Counted from the stretch's first letter, positions 37,078-47,013 are shown. The stretch is 64,000 bases of DNA from Paracoccus xiamenensis (GCF_011308835.1 NZ_JAAOHY010000003.1:186001-250000); one strand, 5' to 3'. The notes: generated by a model from the letters alone, not told the origin. Numbers and translations: made by a program.

Positions 37078-37522
37078 TGTCGCAGGTTATCAATGGCGTT
37101 TTCGCCGGCAACCCCCTTGGTGTTGTAGAAAAATGCACGCGCTGGAATGAGGGCGGCTAGGAACAATCTGCCAGCCCCGCCCTGCAAGGCTTAGTAATCT
37201 TCATCCGCTGATGGTGCCGGCTGCTTCGTCGCATGCGGGAACGCCATGACCGATCATGCCGCCACTTTGTTCCCTTGGCAGTCTAGCGTTGGCTGTTCCT
37301 GCCACGTCCGGGAAAGGCAGACGACCACCACGCGCTCGGACAGGCTTTCCCAGGCTAAGGACAAGCGACACACATCAGTCGCCGCCCGCGAGGCCCGGTT
37401 TTCGGAAGCTTGGGAAAGGCGCGCCTCGGGTTACCAACCCCCGATGGCGATCGGATCGAACGATCTTGCTGCCGCATATTGCATGGCGCGTAAGGATGGC
37501 TGCATCAATTGCTTCAAACGAA
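37078..37522. other. Gene-free gap GNAT-aspS
   Basis: About 445 bp between two minus-strand genes. Open frames here (for example 37246 to within aspS) are mainly low-complexity and read into the antisense of aspS, so I do not support them. No repeat, RNA or promoter stands out beyond the 10-bp palindrome AGGCGCGCCT near 37420. It may contain the GNAT gene promoter at its left end. Confidence 0.4.
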
Positions 37523-37555
37523 AACCGCCGCCCGGCATCTGCACGGGCGGCGGTT
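37523..37555 (-). terminator. Intrinsic terminator of aspS
   Basis: AACCGCCGCCCG (37523-37534) pairs with CGGGCGGCGGTT (37544-37555). On the minus strand the stem is followed by TTTTCGTTTG, 22 bases after the aspS stop. Confidence 0.85.
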
Positions 37556-37577
37556 GTGTCGGGTCACGACTGGTGGC

Positions 37578-39353
37578 TTATTCCTTCGGCAGCGCACGCA
37601 GGCGCAGGTCGCGAAGCTGTTCGTTGGTCGGTTCCGAAGGCGCGCCCATCATCAGATCCTCGGCGCGCTGGTTCATCGGGAACATGATGACCTCGCGGAT
37701 GTTTTGTTCATCCGCCAGCAGCATGACGATGCGGTCGATACCGGCCGCGCAGCCGCCGTGCGGGGGGGCGCCGTATTTGAACGCCTTGACCATGCCGCCG
37801 AAACGCTTTTCGACCTCGTCCGCGCCGTAACCGGCCAGCTCGAAGGCCTTGAACATGATTTCCGGCTTGTGGTTGCGGATCGCACCCGAGACCAGCTCAT
37901 AGCCGTTACAGGCCAGATCGTATTGATAGCCCTTCACCGCCAGCGGATCGCCGTTCAGCGCCTCCAGCCCCCCTTGCGGCATCGAGAAGGGGTTATGGCT
38001 GAAGTCGATCTTGCCCTCGTCGGTCTTCTCATACATCGGGAAATCGACGATCCAGGCGAATTTGAACTGGTCCTCAACCGTCAGGCCCAACTCGCGCCCG
38101 ATCTCGTTGCGGGCGCGACCGGCGACGGCTTCGAAAGCCTCCGGCTTGCCGCCGAGGAAGAAGGCGGCGTCGCCCTCGCCCAAACCAAGCTGCACGCGGA
38201 GCGCTTCGGTCTTTTCGAGGCCGATGGCCTTGGCGATGGGGCCTGCGGCCTCGGTCGAGCCGTCTTCGGCCTTGCGCCAGAAGATATAGCCCATACCCGG
38301 CAGGCCCTGCCCCTGTGCAAATGCGTTCATGCGGTCGGCGAATTTGCGGCTGCCGCCTGTCGGCGCGGGGATGGCGCGGACCTCTGTCCCGTCCTGTTCC
38401 AGCAGTTTCGCGAAGATCGCAAAGCCGCTGTTGCGGAAGTGGTCGCTGACGACCTGCATCTCGATCGGGTTGCGCAGGTCGGGCTTGTCGCTGCCGTATT
38501 TCAGCATCGATTCCGCATAAGGGATGCGCGGCCAGTCGGCATCGACCGGGCGGCCACCGCCAAATTCCTCGAACAGACCTTGGATGACCGGCTGGACGGT
38601 GTTGAACACGTCTTCCTGATCGACAAACGACATTTCGACGTCCAGCTGATAGAAGTCCGTGGGCGAGCGGTCGGCGCGCGGGTCTTCGTCGCGGAAGCAG
38701 GGGGCGATCTGGAAATAGCGGTCAAAGCCCGCGACCATGATCAACTGCTTGAACTGCTGCGGTGCCTGCGGCAGCGCATAGAATTTGCCCGGATGCAGAC
38801 GCGAAGGCACTAGGAAGTCGCGCGCGCCTTCGGGGCTGGAGGCGGTGATGATAGGGGTCTGGAACTCGGTAAATCCCTCGTCCCACATGCGGTTGCGCAG
38901 CGACCGCACGACCTTCGAACGCAGCATGATGTTGTTGTGCAGCGACTCGCGGCGCAGATCGAGGAAGCGGTAAGTCAGGCGCGTTTCCTCGGGGTAATCT
39001 TGATCGCCGAAGACCGGCAGCGGCAGCTCGTCGGCGGCACCTAGGACCTCGATCTCGGTCGCGTAGACCTCGATCTCGCCGGTGGGCAGTTTCGGGTTCA
39101 CCAGCGAGGCATCGCGCAGCTTTACCCGGCCATCGACGCGGATGACGGTTTCGGCACGCAGCTTTTCCATGTCCTTGAAGGCCGGGCTGTCGCTATCGGC
39201 CAGCACCTGCGTCATGCCATAATGATCGCGCAAATCGACGAACAGCACGCCCCCATGGTCACGGACGCGATGAACCCAGCCCGACAGGCGGACGGTTTCC
39301 CCGGCATTCTTGGCGTTCAGATCGGCGCAGGTGTGGCTGCGATAGGCGTGCAT
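37578..39353 (-). CDS. aspS: Aspartyl-tRNA synthetase
   Basis: A 591-residue class II synthetase charging tRNA-Asp. The N-terminal OB-fold anticodon domain ([26 protein letters not shown]) is followed by the catalytic core with motif 2 [20 protein letters not shown], the bacterial GAD insertion (about 290-420), and motif 3 [14 protein letters not shown]. The RDHGG sequence in the anticodon domain has His where discriminating bacterial enzymes usually have Leu; this suggests a non-discriminating AspRS that also charges tRNA-Asn, with GatCAB completing the job. ATG 39353 gives the normal start [12 protein letters not shown]. Confidence 0.97.
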   Translation of the reverse strand: MHAYRSHTCADLNAKNAGETVRLSGWVHRVRDHGGVLFVDLRDHYGMTQVLADSDSPAFKDMEKLRAETVIRVDGRVKLRDASLVNPKLPTGEIEVYATEIEVLGAADELPLPVFGDQDYPEETRLTYRFLDLRRESLHNNIMLRSKVVRSLRNRMWDEGFTEFQTPIITASSPEGARDFLVPSRLHPGKFYALPQAPQQFKQLIMVAGFDRYFQIAPCFRDEDPRADRSPTDFYQLDVEMSFVDQEDVFNTVQPVIQGLFEEFGGGRPVDADWPRIPYAESMLKYGSDKPDLRNPIEMQVVSDHFRNSGFAIFAKLLEQDGTEVRAIPAPTGGSRKFADRMNAFAQGQGLPGMGYIFWRKAEDGSTEAAGPIAKAIGLEKTEALRVQLGLGEGDAAFFLGGKPEAFEAVAGRARNEIGRELGLTVEDQFKFAWIVDFPMYEKTDEGKIDFSHNPFSMPQGGLEALNGDPLAVKGYQYDLACNGYELVSGAIRNHKPEIMFKAFELAGYGADEVEKRFGGMVKAFKYGAPPHGGCAAGIDRIVMLLADEQNIREVIMFPMNQRAEDLMMGAPSEPTNEQLRDLRLRALPKE

Positions 39354-39430
39354 GGCGGACCTCTTTCGTTCAGCCTCCGCATGAACAGCCACGGCGGCGG
39401 GAAGTCAAGGCGATGCTGGCCCCGGATGCG

Positions 39431-40126
39431 TCAGAACGGGCGCTGAACTGCGCCGGAGTAGAAATAGACGCCCATGCCGACGGCGAACAGGATGTTTCCG
39501 GCGATGGCGTGCAGGAACCATGCATAGGGAAAGCCGCGCCGCAGATAGCCCACGGCGAAGGCCAACCCGCCCGCGAAGGTGAAGATGGCGACGATCCAGC
39601 TCCAATACATCAGATGTGCCAGGCTGAAGATCGCGGCATTGGCCAGCACCGCCTGTTTGGGGCCGCTGAACAGGCGGCCGAAGCGGTGAAAGAACAGCAC
39701 CCGGAAGATCAGTTCCTGCGGCAGCGCCGACAGGATCGGGTAGAAGACCCAGATCACCAGCATGAATCGCCAGTTCCTTCGCAGGAACCGGAACATGGCC
39801 TGTGGCTCTGTCAGGTACAGCACCACCACCGAGGCCGTGAAGGTGATCGCCGCAAAGCCCGCGACCATGCGCCAATCAAAGCGCCCCCAGCCCCAGAACA
39901 GCTCTCGCCAGTTGAAGTTGCCCGTGTACCAAAGCAGCCCAAGACCGGCGAGCGAAAAGAAGGCCAGCGATTCAAACAGGTAGCTGGGCGGCATGAACAC
40001 GGCGATCGCGACAGGGATCGCCACGAACAGCGTCACGAACTCCGCGATCAGCCGCGCCCGGCCAAGCTGGCCGGGTTGCGCCCAGGTGAAACGCGGGGTC
40101 AGCGAACCAGTCGACGATTCAGCCAT
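39431..40126 (-). CDS. CPBP family intramembrane protein (CaaX protease-like)
   Basis: A 231-residue membrane protein of the CPBP/Abi family with about six to seven helices. The active-site motif usually written EExxxR appears as QELIFR in ILSALPQELIFRVLFF, that is with Gln in place of the first Glu. The other motifs are ANAAIFSLAHLMYW and FLHAIAGNILFAVG, which carry the expected histidines. Such proteins act on prenylated or other membrane substrates, but no substrate is known here. It starts inside the end of the GH25 gene (28-bp overlap), so the two are probably co-transcribed. Confidence 0.85.
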   Translation of the reverse strand: MAESSTGSLTPRFTWAQPGQLGRARLIAEFVTLFVAIPVAIAVFMPPSYLFESLAFFSLAGLGLLWYTGNFNWRELFWGWGRFDWRMVAGFAAITFTASVVVLYLTEPQAMFRFLRRNWRFMLVIWVFYPILSALPQELIFRVLFFHRFGRLFSGPKQAVLANAAIFSLAHLMYWSWIVAIFTFAGGLAFAVGYLRRGFPYAWFLHAIAGNILFAVGMGVYFYSGAVQRPF

Positions 40127-40896
40127 GCGCGCCAGTCACTCACGCTGCCTGCAAAGGCGTTCAGGTCGACATTGCCACGGATGCCCGGCACGCTGCCGGT
40201 CCCGGTATATTGCCAGAAGGTCCAGCGTTGGCCCGGATAGACCTTGCGCGGATGACCCGCGACCGAACGCAGCCAGAATTCTGCATTCAGGCGACCGATG
40301 CCACTGTCGCGATAGAAATCCACCGTGGTGTAGATGATCGGACGCTGACCGTAATGGCGTTCCAGAATGGCGATGAAGTTGGACGCCTCGCGCAGGATCT
40401 CGGCCGAGCCGGGGCGGCGCGGGCAGGTCTTGGAGTTGGTCCATTCAATGTCCAGCACCGGCGGCAGCGAGCCCGGCTCGCGCGGGACATTGCGGATATA
40501 CCAGGCCGCCTGCTCGGCGCCCGAGCGGCAGAAATAATAATAGTGGTAGGCGCCGCGCGGGATGCGGGCATTGCCGGCCTCGCGCCAGTAGCGGCGGAAT
40601 TCGGGGTCGGAGTGGTCGGCGCCCTCGGTCGCCTTCAGGAAGGCGAAGCTGATCCCCGACGTACGGGCGCGGTTCCAGTCGATCACGCCTTGCCAGCGCG
40701 AGATGTCGATGCCGTGGACCGGCATGTCATAGGGATGGCCGCCGACCCAGGCATGGGGGGCATTGTCGCCAAGCTGCGGCACAGCCCCGCCGACCCAGCC
40801 GCCGCTGCCGCCCGGCGCAACGACGGTGCGCGGCCCGCCACAGGCCGCAAGAAGCAGCACGGCAATGGCCGACAGGATGATAGCGATGCGCGTCAT
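40099..40896 (-). CDS. Glycoside hydrolase family 25 (lysozyme-like) lipoprotein
   Basis: A 265-residue putative muramidase. A lipoprotein signal (MTRIAIILSAIAVLLLAAC) gives Cys19 as the lipidated residue. The GH25 domain starts at HGIDISRWQGVIDWNRARTSGISFAFLKATEGADHSD; the catalytic acid pair is in PPVLDIEW, and RPIIYTTVDFYRDSG and WTFWQYTGTGSVPGI are further family motifs. It may remodel peptidoglycan from the outer membrane. A phage origin is unlikely, since it is a lipoprotein of a type common in Rhodobacterales and no phage genes adjoin. Confidence 0.9.
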   Translation of the reverse strand: MTRIAIILSAIAVLLLAACGGPRTVVAPGGSGGWVGGAVPQLGDNAPHAWVGGHPYDMPVHGIDISRWQGVIDWNRARTSGISFAFLKATEGADHSDPEFRRYWREAGNARIPRGAYHYYYFCRSGAEQAAWYIRNVPREPGSLPPVLDIEWTNSKTCPRRPGSAEILREASNFIAILERHYGQRPIIYTTVDFYRDSGIGRLNAEFWLRSVAGHPRKVYPGQRWTFWQYTGTGSVPGIRGNVDLNAFAGSVSDWRAWLNRRLVR

Positions 40897-41006
40897 GAGT
40901 GCCCCTCGACAGTTCTGTTTTTCGACTTATCGCAGCGCATATTCATAAAGTCACGACCGCAACACGCTCACGAAATCGTCAGGACAAATGACGCGGAAAT
41001 GCGCGC

Positions 41007-41234
41007 TTATTGTGCAGCTGCCGGTGCGGGATCATCGGCAAGGCCTTCTGCAGTCGTGCCGGCAGCGGGTTCCGCCGAGGTGGCAGTAGGCTCATCCGTC
41101 ATGGTTTCCGGTTCGGAACTGCCGAATACGATCCAGGCGATCACGACGACGACCAACGCAACGACAATCGCGATCACCGCGGGCGAGTGCCGGCGCGCCT
41201 GCTTTTGGACGGGCTGATCGGGTGGTTGAGCCAT
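41007..41234 (-). CDS. Small single-span membrane protein
   Basis: A 75-residue protein with a short basic N-terminus (MAQPPDQPVQKQARRHS), one transmembrane helix (PAVIAIVVALVVVVIAWIVFG) and a periplasmic acidic Thr/Ala/Pro-rich tail. AAGGAGG lies 7 bases before the ATG, so translation is well supported. It follows the FAD-linked dehydrogenase gene by 56 bp on the same strand. No family recognised; the tail looks unstructured. Confidence 0.72.
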   Translation of the reverse strand: MAQPPDQPVQKQARRHSPAVIAIVVALVVVVIAWIVFGSSEPETMTDEPTATSAEPAAGTTAEGLADDPAPAAAQ

Positions 41235-41290
41235 TGAAATTCCTCCTTGGTGGCTGACCTCAACCCCTCGGACATGATGCAGTTCCGCAG

Positions 41291-42670
41291 TCAGTTCCTG
41301 TCGGGCACCAGCTTGCCGGGGTTGAGGATATTGTTCGGGTCCAGCGACTGCTTGATCGCGCCCATTACCGCCCATGCAGGCCCATGCTGTTCGGCCATCA
41401 GCCCGCGTTTGCCGATGCCGATGCCATGTTCGCCCGACACCGTGCCGCCGACGGCAATCGCGCGCCGGGCCATGGCATTCGCGACCTCTTTCGCGCGGGC
41501 CAGCTCTTCGGCATTTCCGGGCTCGATCAGCAGCAGGGTGTGGAAATTGCCGTCGCCGACATGGCCGACGATATCGCCAAGGATCCCGGCCGCCGCCATA
41601 TCCGCCGCCGCCGCCGTCACGGCGCCCGGCAGTTCCGACATCGGCACGCAAACGTCAGTCACCACCCCCGTCGCGCCCGGCCGCAGCTTCAGCGTCGCCC
41701 AGTAAGAGGCATGCCGCGCCTCCCACAGCTTCTTGCGATCCTCGGGCGAGGTGGCCCATTGAAAGCCCTGCCCGCCATGTTCAGCGGCAATCTCGCCAAA
41801 TGCCTCGGCATCGGCGCGCACGGCATCGGGGGAGCCATTGAATTCGATCATCAGATGCGGCTGCTCGGGGTAATCGGTGCCGGAATGCAGGTTCACCGCG
41901 CGCATGGCGATGGGGTCCATGAATTCGATCCGCGCCATCGGAATGCCGATCTGCATGGTGGTTGCCACGCAGGTCACCGCGTCCTCCATCGAGGCGAAGG
42001 CGCAGACTGCGGCGGCCACGTCCTCGGGCTGGCCATGCAGGCGCAAGGTCAGCTCGGTGATGATGCCCAGCGTGCCCTCGGATCCGACCATCAGCGCGGT
42101 CAGGTCGTAACCGGCGCTGGATTTCGCGGCGCAGGTGCCGGTGCGGATAATGGTGCCGTCGGCAAGCACCACCTCCAGCGCCAGCACGGCATCGCGCATC
42201 GTGCCATAGCGCACCGCCATCGTCCCCGAGGCCCGCGTCGCCGCCATTCCGCCAAGGCTGGCATTCGCGCCCGGGTCGATGGGGAAGAACAGGCCGGTCG
42301 CGCGCAGATCGGTGTTCAGCGCCTCGCGCGTGACGCCGGGCTGAACCACGGCCAGCATATCCTCGGCCCGGATGTCGAGCACGCGGTTCATCTGCATCAT
42401 GTCCAGCACCAGCCCGCCATGGGTGGCAAGGGCGTGGCCCTCCAGCGAGGTTCCGGTGCCCCAGCCGATGACCGGGACGCCGTGGCGGTTGCAGATGGCC
42501 AGGATGGCGCTGACCTCGGCAGTCGTGTGGGGCCAGGCGACGGCATCGGGCGGCGGCGCACGGTGCCAGGTTTCGGACTGGCCATGCAGATCGCGGTCGG
42601 CGTCCTTCACTGACAGCCGGTCCCCGATCACTGTGCGGATTTCATCAAATGCCTGCATGTGGTTGACCAT
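41291..42670 (-). CDS. FAD-linked 2-hydroxyacid dehydrogenase (GlcD/D-LDH-like)
   Basis: A 459-residue flavoprotein of the FAD_binding_4/FAD-oxidase_C family. The PCMH FAD domain shows GVPVIGWGTGTSLEGHALATHGG, PIDPGANASLGGMAATRASG and DLTALMVGSEGTLGIITELTLRL. The C-terminal domain ends with AIAVGGTVSGEHGIGIGKRGLM and LDPNNILNPGKLVP. Family members oxidise D-lactate, glycolate or D-2-hydroxyglutarate and pass electrons to the membrane; there is no GlcE/GlcF partner here, favouring a D-lactate dehydrogenase-like enzyme. I chose ATG 42670, with AAGGGGG upstream; ATG 42658 is an alternative. Confidence 0.92.
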   Translation of the reverse strand: MVNHMQAFDEIRTVIGDRLSVKDADRDLHGQSETWHRAPPPDAVAWPHTTAEVSAILAICNRHGVPVIGWGTGTSLEGHALATHGGLVLDMMQMNRVLDIRAEDMLAVVQPGVTREALNTDLRATGLFFPIDPGANASLGGMAATRASGTMAVRYGTMRDAVLALEVVLADGTIIRTGTCAAKSSAGYDLTALMVGSEGTLGIITELTLRLHGQPEDVAAAVCAFASMEDAVTCVATTMQIGIPMARIEFMDPIAMRAVNLHSGTDYPEQPHLMIEFNGSPDAVRADAEAFGEIAAEHGGQGFQWATSPEDRKKLWEARHASYWATLKLRPGATGVVTDVCVPMSELPGAVTAAAADMAAAGILGDIVGHVGDGNFHTLLLIEPGNAEELARAKEVANAMARRAIAVGGTVSGEHGIGIGKRGLMAEQHGPAWAVMGAIKQSLDPNNILNPGKLVPDRN

Positions 42671-42689
42671 GCGCGCCCCCTTTTGCTTC

Positions 42690-44441
42690 ATGAGCAACAT
42701 GGCCCAACCCGAACGCCCGCGAAAGCCCCGTAACGACGCATCTGCGCCCCATTGGACGGTGGCGCGGCCAAAGCAATTGCGCCGGCAGGCGCGGCGCGCG
42801 CTGCGGATCGTCCGCGCCAAGGGGCCAAGCCAGATGCAGTTCTGGCTGCTGGCGCTGCTGATCGGCATCGGCGCGGGGCTGGCGGCCTTGTTCTTCCGGC
42901 TGGGGATCGAGGCGTTGCAGCACGCCGTCTATGGGATCGACGACCAGACACTGACCAGCAATGCGGGCATCCTGCCCTGGTGGTGGCTGGTCGCGGTGCC
43001 GACCCTTGGCGGCCTGGCGGTGGGGCTGATCCTTGACCGTTTCACCGCCGACGGCCGGGCGCGCGCCGTGGCCGACGTGATCGAGGGCGCGGCGCTGGAA
43101 GGCGGCAGGGTCGAGACGCGCGAGGGGCTGGCCTCTGCCGCGGCGTCGCTGATCACGCTGGGGACCGGCGGATCTTCCGGGCGTGAGGGGCCTGTGGTGC
43201 ATCTGGCCGGCGTGATCTCCACCTGGTTCGCCGATCGCATCAATGCCAGCCCGATGGCCGGGCGTGAGCTGCTGGGCTGCGCCGTAGCCGGCGCTGTCGC
43301 GGCCAGTTTCAACGCCCCCATCGCCGGCGCCCTGTTCGCGCATGAGGTCATCCTGCGCCATTTCGCGGCCCATGCCTTCGCCCCCATCGCCATTGCCGCG
43401 GTGGCGGGCGCGGTCATCAACCGGCAGGCCTTCGGCGGCGTCACCGAATATGCATTGGCGGGAGAGCCGGGTCTGGGCTTTTATGCCGAGCTGCCGGCCT
43501 TTGCGGCGCTCGGGCTGATCTCGGCGTTTGTGGCGGCGGCGCTTGTCTGGGCGATCCTGCGCGCCGACCAGACCGGCAGCACGATATTCGCGCGCACCGG
43601 CTGGCCGCGCTGGCTGCGCCCGACGCTGGCGGGCGCGCTGCTGGGCGTCATCGCCATCCCCTTTCCGCATATCATCGGCGTCGGCTATCAGACCACCTTC
43701 GCCGCCCTGAACGGTGCTTTTACGCTGAATGAGGTCATCGTCTTCGCGGTGGTGAAAATCGTCGCGGTGGCAATCACCCTTGCCGGGCGCATGGGCGGCG
43801 GGGTGTTTTCGCCCGCATTGGTGCTGGGGGCATTGACCGGGCTGGCCTTTGGCATGATCGCGACCTGGGCGCTGCCCAGTCTGTCGGGCGGCACCACCAT
43901 TTACGCCCTGGCGGGGATGGGCGCGGTCGGGGCTGCGGTGCTTGGCGCGCCGATATCCACCGCGCTGATCGTGTTCGAGATGACCGGCGACTATCAAACA
44001 GGCATCGCGGTCATGGTCGCGGTGGCGATGTCTTCGGCGCTTGCCTCGCGCCTGCTGCATCGCAGTTTCTTCCTGACCCAGCTGAAGCTGCGCGGCGTGC
44101 GCATCGCCGAGGGCCCGCAGGTCTGGCTGCCGCAGAAGATGCGGATCAATTCGCTCATGCGGCTGCCCGATGCCGAAGATGCGCCTTCACCCGATCTGGT
44201 CCGCAGGCTGGCCCGGTCAGGTCGGGCGCTTGTCGACGGGGCGCGGCTGGGGCTGGCGCTGTCGGAATTCGAACGCACGGGCGCCGCCTTCCTGCCGGTG
44301 ATCCGCCCGCCAGCGCCGCGCGATCCCGCTGCCATCGGCCCGCCCGCCCCGCCCGAGGTGATCGGGACGCTGTATCACGTCGACGCATTGCGGGCGCTGA
44401 ATCAGGCGCTTTCAGATACTGCGGCCGAGGAACACGCTTAA
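42690..44441 (+). CDS. ClC family chloride channel/antiporter
   Basis: A 583-residue membrane protein of the voltage-gated chloride channel family. A roughly 45-residue basic cytoplasmic tail precedes the first helix ([19 protein letters not shown]). The anion-pathway motifs [14 protein letters not shown] (gating glutamate in GREGP) and [16 protein letters not shown] are present. The first motif, GSGIP, is replaced by a [12 protein letters not shown] segment, as in a divergent bacterial branch. About 120 residues after the last helix form a soluble tail. Start choice is uncertain (ATG 42690 or 42699). It is divergent from the dehydrogenase gene with only about 19 bp between start codons. Confidence 0.88.
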   Translation: MSNMAQPERPRKPRNDASAPHWTVARPKQLRRQARRALRIVRAKGPSQMQFWLLALLIGIGAGLAALFFRLGIEALQHAVYGIDDQTLTSNAGILPWWWLVAVPTLGGLAVGLILDRFTADGRARAVADVIEGAALEGGRVETREGLASAAASLITLGTGGSSGREGPVVHLAGVISTWFADRINASPMAGRELLGCAVAGAVAASFNAPIAGALFAHEVILRHFAAHAFAPIAIAAVAGAVINRQAFGGVTEYALAGEPGLGFYAELPAFAALGLISAFVAAALVWAILRADQTGSTIFARTGWPRWLRPTLAGALLGVIAIPFPHIIGVGYQTTFAALNGAFTLNEVIVFAVVKIVAVAITLAGRMGGGVFSPALVLGALTGLAFGMIATWALPSLSGGTTIYALAGMGAVGAAVLGAPISTALIVFEMTGDYQTGIAVMVAVAMSSALASRLLHRSFFLTQLKLRGVRIAEGPQVWLPQKMRINSLMRLPDAEDAPSPDLVRRLARSGRALVDGARLGLALSEFERTGAAFLPVIRPPAPRDPAAIGPPAPPEVIGTLYHVDALRALNQALSDTAAEEHA

Positions 44442-45118
44442 GCCGCGACGATCCGTCCCGCCTCCAGCCGGACCATCCGGTCCATCCGCGCCGCGAGGTC
44501 GAGGTTGTGGGTCGCGATCAGCGCCGACATTCCGGTTTCGCGCACCAGCTCCATGAGCACGCCGAAAACCCGTTCCGAGGTCTCAGGGTCGAGGTTGCCC
44601 GTCGGCTCATCCGCCAGCAACAGCGCCGGTTCATTGGCAAGCGCGCGGCAGAAGGCCACGCGTTGCTGTTCGCCCCCCGACATTTCCGCCGGGCGATGAT
44701 CGGCGCGGGCCTTCAGCCCGACGCGGTCCAGCAGGTCGGCGGCGCGGGCCCGCGCCGCTCGCGCGGGCACGGCATTGGCCAGTTGCGGCAGGATGATGTT
44801 CTCGGCCGCGCTGAATTCCGGCAGCAGATGGTGGAACTGATAGACAAAGCCCAGATCGTTGCGCCGCGCGCCCGTGCGCAGGTGATCGGACTTGGCGGTC
44901 AGATCGGCCCCGTTCAGCACCACGCGGCCGGTATCGGGCGTATCCAGCAGCCCGGCGATATGCAGCAGCGTCGATTTCCCCGCACCTGACGGCGCAACCA
45001 GCGCCACGACCTCACCCCGCGCGACGGTCAGGTCGAGGCCCCGCAGCACCTCGATCTGGCCGGGTTGGCCACGGTTATAGGTCTTTTCGATCCCTTCAAG
45101 GCGCAGCGTGTCATTCAT
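44438..45118 (-). CDS. lolD: Lipoprotein-releasing system ATP-binding protein
   Basis: A 226-residue ABC ATPase of the LolD/MacB class which powers release of outer-membrane lipoproteins from the inner membrane to LolA. Walker A is [16 protein letters not shown], the Q-loop is [18 protein letters not shown] (the LolD-type [10 protein letters not shown] pattern), the signature [11 protein letters not shown] and Walker [13 protein letters not shown]. It overlaps the upstream lolC/E gene by 8 bp. Its stop shares TTAA with the convergent ClC gene stop. Confidence 0.95.
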   Translation of the reverse strand: MNDTLRLEGIEKTYNRGQPGQIEVLRGLDLTVARGEVVALVAPSGAGKSTLLHIAGLLDTPDTGRVVLNGADLTAKSDHLRTGARRNDLGFVYQFHHLLPEFSAAENIILPQLANAVPARAARARAADLLDRVGLKARADHRPAEMSGGEQQRVAFCRALANEPALLLADEPTGNLDPETSERVFGVLMELVRETGMSALIATHNLDLAARMDRMVRLEAGRIVAA

Positions 45119-46409
45119 AGCGAAGCGCCTCTACCGGGTTCATCCGCGCGGCGCGGCTGGCCGGGATGATGGTGACAAGGAAAGACAGGAACAGCGACAG
45201 GCCCACGGCCTTGCCAATATCGACCAGCCGCAATTTCGCCGGCAATTCATAGATCCCCCGGACCGAGGGGTCCCAGGATCCGTTCATCAGCGCCATGATG
45301 TGATCGACGTTAAGCGACACCACGATTCCCAGCACCACGCCCAGAATCGTGCCGATGATCCCGGTGAAGGCGCCGCACAGGAAGAAGACCCGCAGGATCG
45401 CGCCCTCGGTCAGGCCCATGGTGCGCAGGATGCCGATGTCGCGGCCCTTGTTCTTGACCAGCATGATCAGACCCGAGGTGATGTTCATCGTGGCGATCAG
45501 TACCAGCACCGACAGGATGATGAACATGACGTCGTCCTCGATATCCAGCGCCCGCAGGAAGCTGCCAGAGCTGTCCTGCCAGGTCCAGATCTGCGCGCCC
45601 TGCCCGGCCGCGTCGATCAGCGGCAGGGTCCAGTCGGCGACGCGTTCGGGGTCATCCACATAGACCTCGATTTCGTCGGCGACGCCTTCGCGGTTGAAAT
45701 AGGACTGCGCCTCGGTCAGCGGCATGTAGACGCGGGTGCGGTCGATGTCATAGCGCCCGGCGGTGAAGATATACGTGACTTCATAGGCATTTACGCGGGG
45801 CGTGGTGCCAAAGGCGGTCTGCGCCCCTTCCGGCGCGATCAGCCGGATGCGGTCGCCGATGCCCACCCCCAATTCGCGGGCGATGCCTGAACCGATGGCG
45901 ATGCCCTGATCGAATTTCGCGACGTCGCCCATCGCCGTTTCAGGATCGACGACGCGAGGGATTTTCGCGAAATCTTCGGCAGTTACACCAAAAACCTCGG
46001 CCACGTTGGCGCGGTCGGACGCGGTCGCCATGACCTGCCCCTTGACCACCGGCGCGGTGCGGGTCACGCCCGGAACGGCGGCCAGACGGGCGGCCATTTC
46101 TGTATAATCCGGGATGGTGCCGGGCGTCATGTAGACCTCGCCCGTCAGCTCATTGGTGAAGCTGCCCGGCGACATATAGACCGAGCTGTGGGCGTTGGCA
46201 CCAAGGATGGTGTCGACGAACTCCTCTCGGAAGCCGGTGCGCACGGCCAGGGTCACGATCAGCGCGGCCACGCCAAGCGCGATGCCGATCAGGCTGATCC
46301 AGGTCATCACCGATACACCGCCCTCGGCCCGGCGGGCGCGAAGATAGCGCCAGGCGATCAGGAATTCATAGGGCGAGAAGGGTCGTGGATTCGATCGGGC
46401 TTGCGGCAT
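45111..46409 (-). CDS. lolE: Lipoprotein-releasing system transmembrane protein LolC/E
   Basis: A 432-residue inner-membrane subunit. The N-terminus [46 protein letters not shown] is the LolC/LolE signature, followed by a periplasmic MacB-type domain (about 50-265) and three FtsX-type helices with [24 protein letters not shown] and the C-terminal [12 protein letters not shown]. Alphaproteobacteria usually have a single LolC/E protein that forms a homodimer, so lolC and lolE are both reasonable names. The ATG at 46409 is chosen by homology; the open frame upstream is not coding. Confidence 0.94.
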   Translation of the reverse strand: MPQARSNPRPFSPYEFLIAWRYLRARRAEGGVSVMTWISLIGIALGVAALIVTLAVRTGFREEFVDTILGANAHSSVYMSPGSFTNELTGEVYMTPGTIPDYTEMAARLAAVPGVTRTAPVVKGQVMATASDRANVAEVFGVTAEDFAKIPRVVDPETAMGDVAKFDQGIAIGSGIARELGVGIGDRIRLIAPEGAQTAFGTTPRVNAYEVTYIFTAGRYDIDRTRVYMPLTEAQSYFNREGVADEIEVYVDDPERVADWTLPLIDAAGQGAQIWTWQDSSGSFLRALDIEDDVMFIILSVLVLIATMNITSGLIMLVKNKGRDIGILRTMGLTEGAILRVFFLCGAFTGIIGTILGVVLGIVVSLNVDHIMALMNGSWDPSVRGIYELPAKLRLVDIGKAVGLSLFLSFLVTIIPASRAARMNPVEALRYE

Positions 46410-46495
46410 GTCCGGTCCTTTGGCTCGGGCCGGAACCTGATCGGAAAGAGGACAAAGCGCAAGCCGACAATGATGTGAACAGGGCCGCACAACCC

Positions 46496-46539
46496 GTACA
46501 CAGGGCGTACACCGCCTGTACACCGGGCGTACATAGATG
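46496..46539. repeat. Four tandem 11-bp GTACA units
   Basis: GTACACAGGGC, GTACACCGCCT, GTACACCGGGC and a degenerate fourth unit starting GTACATAG follow one another at exactly 11-bp steps, in the gap between the HD gene and lolC/E. The spacing, near one helical turn, suggests a protein-binding array. Confidence 0.7.
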
Positions 46540-46560
46540 TGCCGCCCCGCCGCACCGGCC

Positions 46561-47013
46561 TTAGTCGCCAAGAATGCGGGCGACCTTTTCGTATTTCGCA
46601 GCCAGCCGCGCACCAGTTTCCGCATCCAGAAGATGCAGCCGGCTGCGGTTATGCGCCAGGTCCGCGCGCTTGACCTGAACCGCAATCGGGTTTGCCAGCA
46701 GACGCGGCAGGTAGTCTGCGAAATAATCCTCGCCCGCGCGTCTGGTCATGGCGTCCACCGCATCCGCAACCACATCGCCGAATCCCGCGCGGATGATCGG
46801 GTCCGAGACGACATCACGATCCGGGCAGTCCTCGATACTGTCATGCAGCAGGGCGACGATCTGATGGTCCCCGTCCAAATGGGCCACGGCGCGGGCGACG
46901 GCGCGGACATGTTCGATGTAATCGACACCCAGCTTGTCCACCTGCCCCTTGTGGGCTGCCATGGCGAGGGCTTCGGCGCGGGCAAGCCGGTCGCCGGTTT
47001 CGGTGTCGCGCAT
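46561..47013 (-). CDS. HD domain protein (RelA/SpoT-type hydrolase-like)
   Basis: A 150-residue protein with an HD phosphohydrolase signature: AHKGQVDKLGVDYIEHVRAVARAV and the HD pair in IVALLHDSIEDCPD. The ordering of motifs resembles the hydrolase half of small alarmone hydrolases (Mesh1-like), but the synthetase domain is absent and the full catalytic set cannot be confirmed. KRADLAHNRSRL near the end is also typical. The start at 47013 has GGAAGGAG 7 bases upstream. Substrate is inferred only. Confidence 0.82.
   Translation of the reverse strand: MRDTETGDRLARAEALAMAAHKGQVDKLGVDYIEHVRAVARAVAHLDGDHQIVALLHDSIEDCPDRDVVSDPIIRAGFGDVVADAVDAMTRRAGEDYFADYLPRLLANPIAVQVKRADLAHNRSRLHLLDAETGARLAAKYEKVARILGD

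Noticed and set aside
37246-37830. Plus-strand frame from the GNAT-aspS gap into aspS
   Set aside because: Runs antisense through the aspS terminator and 3' end; no recognisable protein sequence.
40099-40896. GH25 lysozyme as a prophage remnant
   Set aside because: It is a lipoprotein embedded in housekeeping genes with normal composition; no phage structural genes adjoin.
46496-46539. GTACA array as a CRISPR or plasmid origin
   Set aside because: Units are only 11 bp with no spacers, and no cas, rep or partition genes are present.
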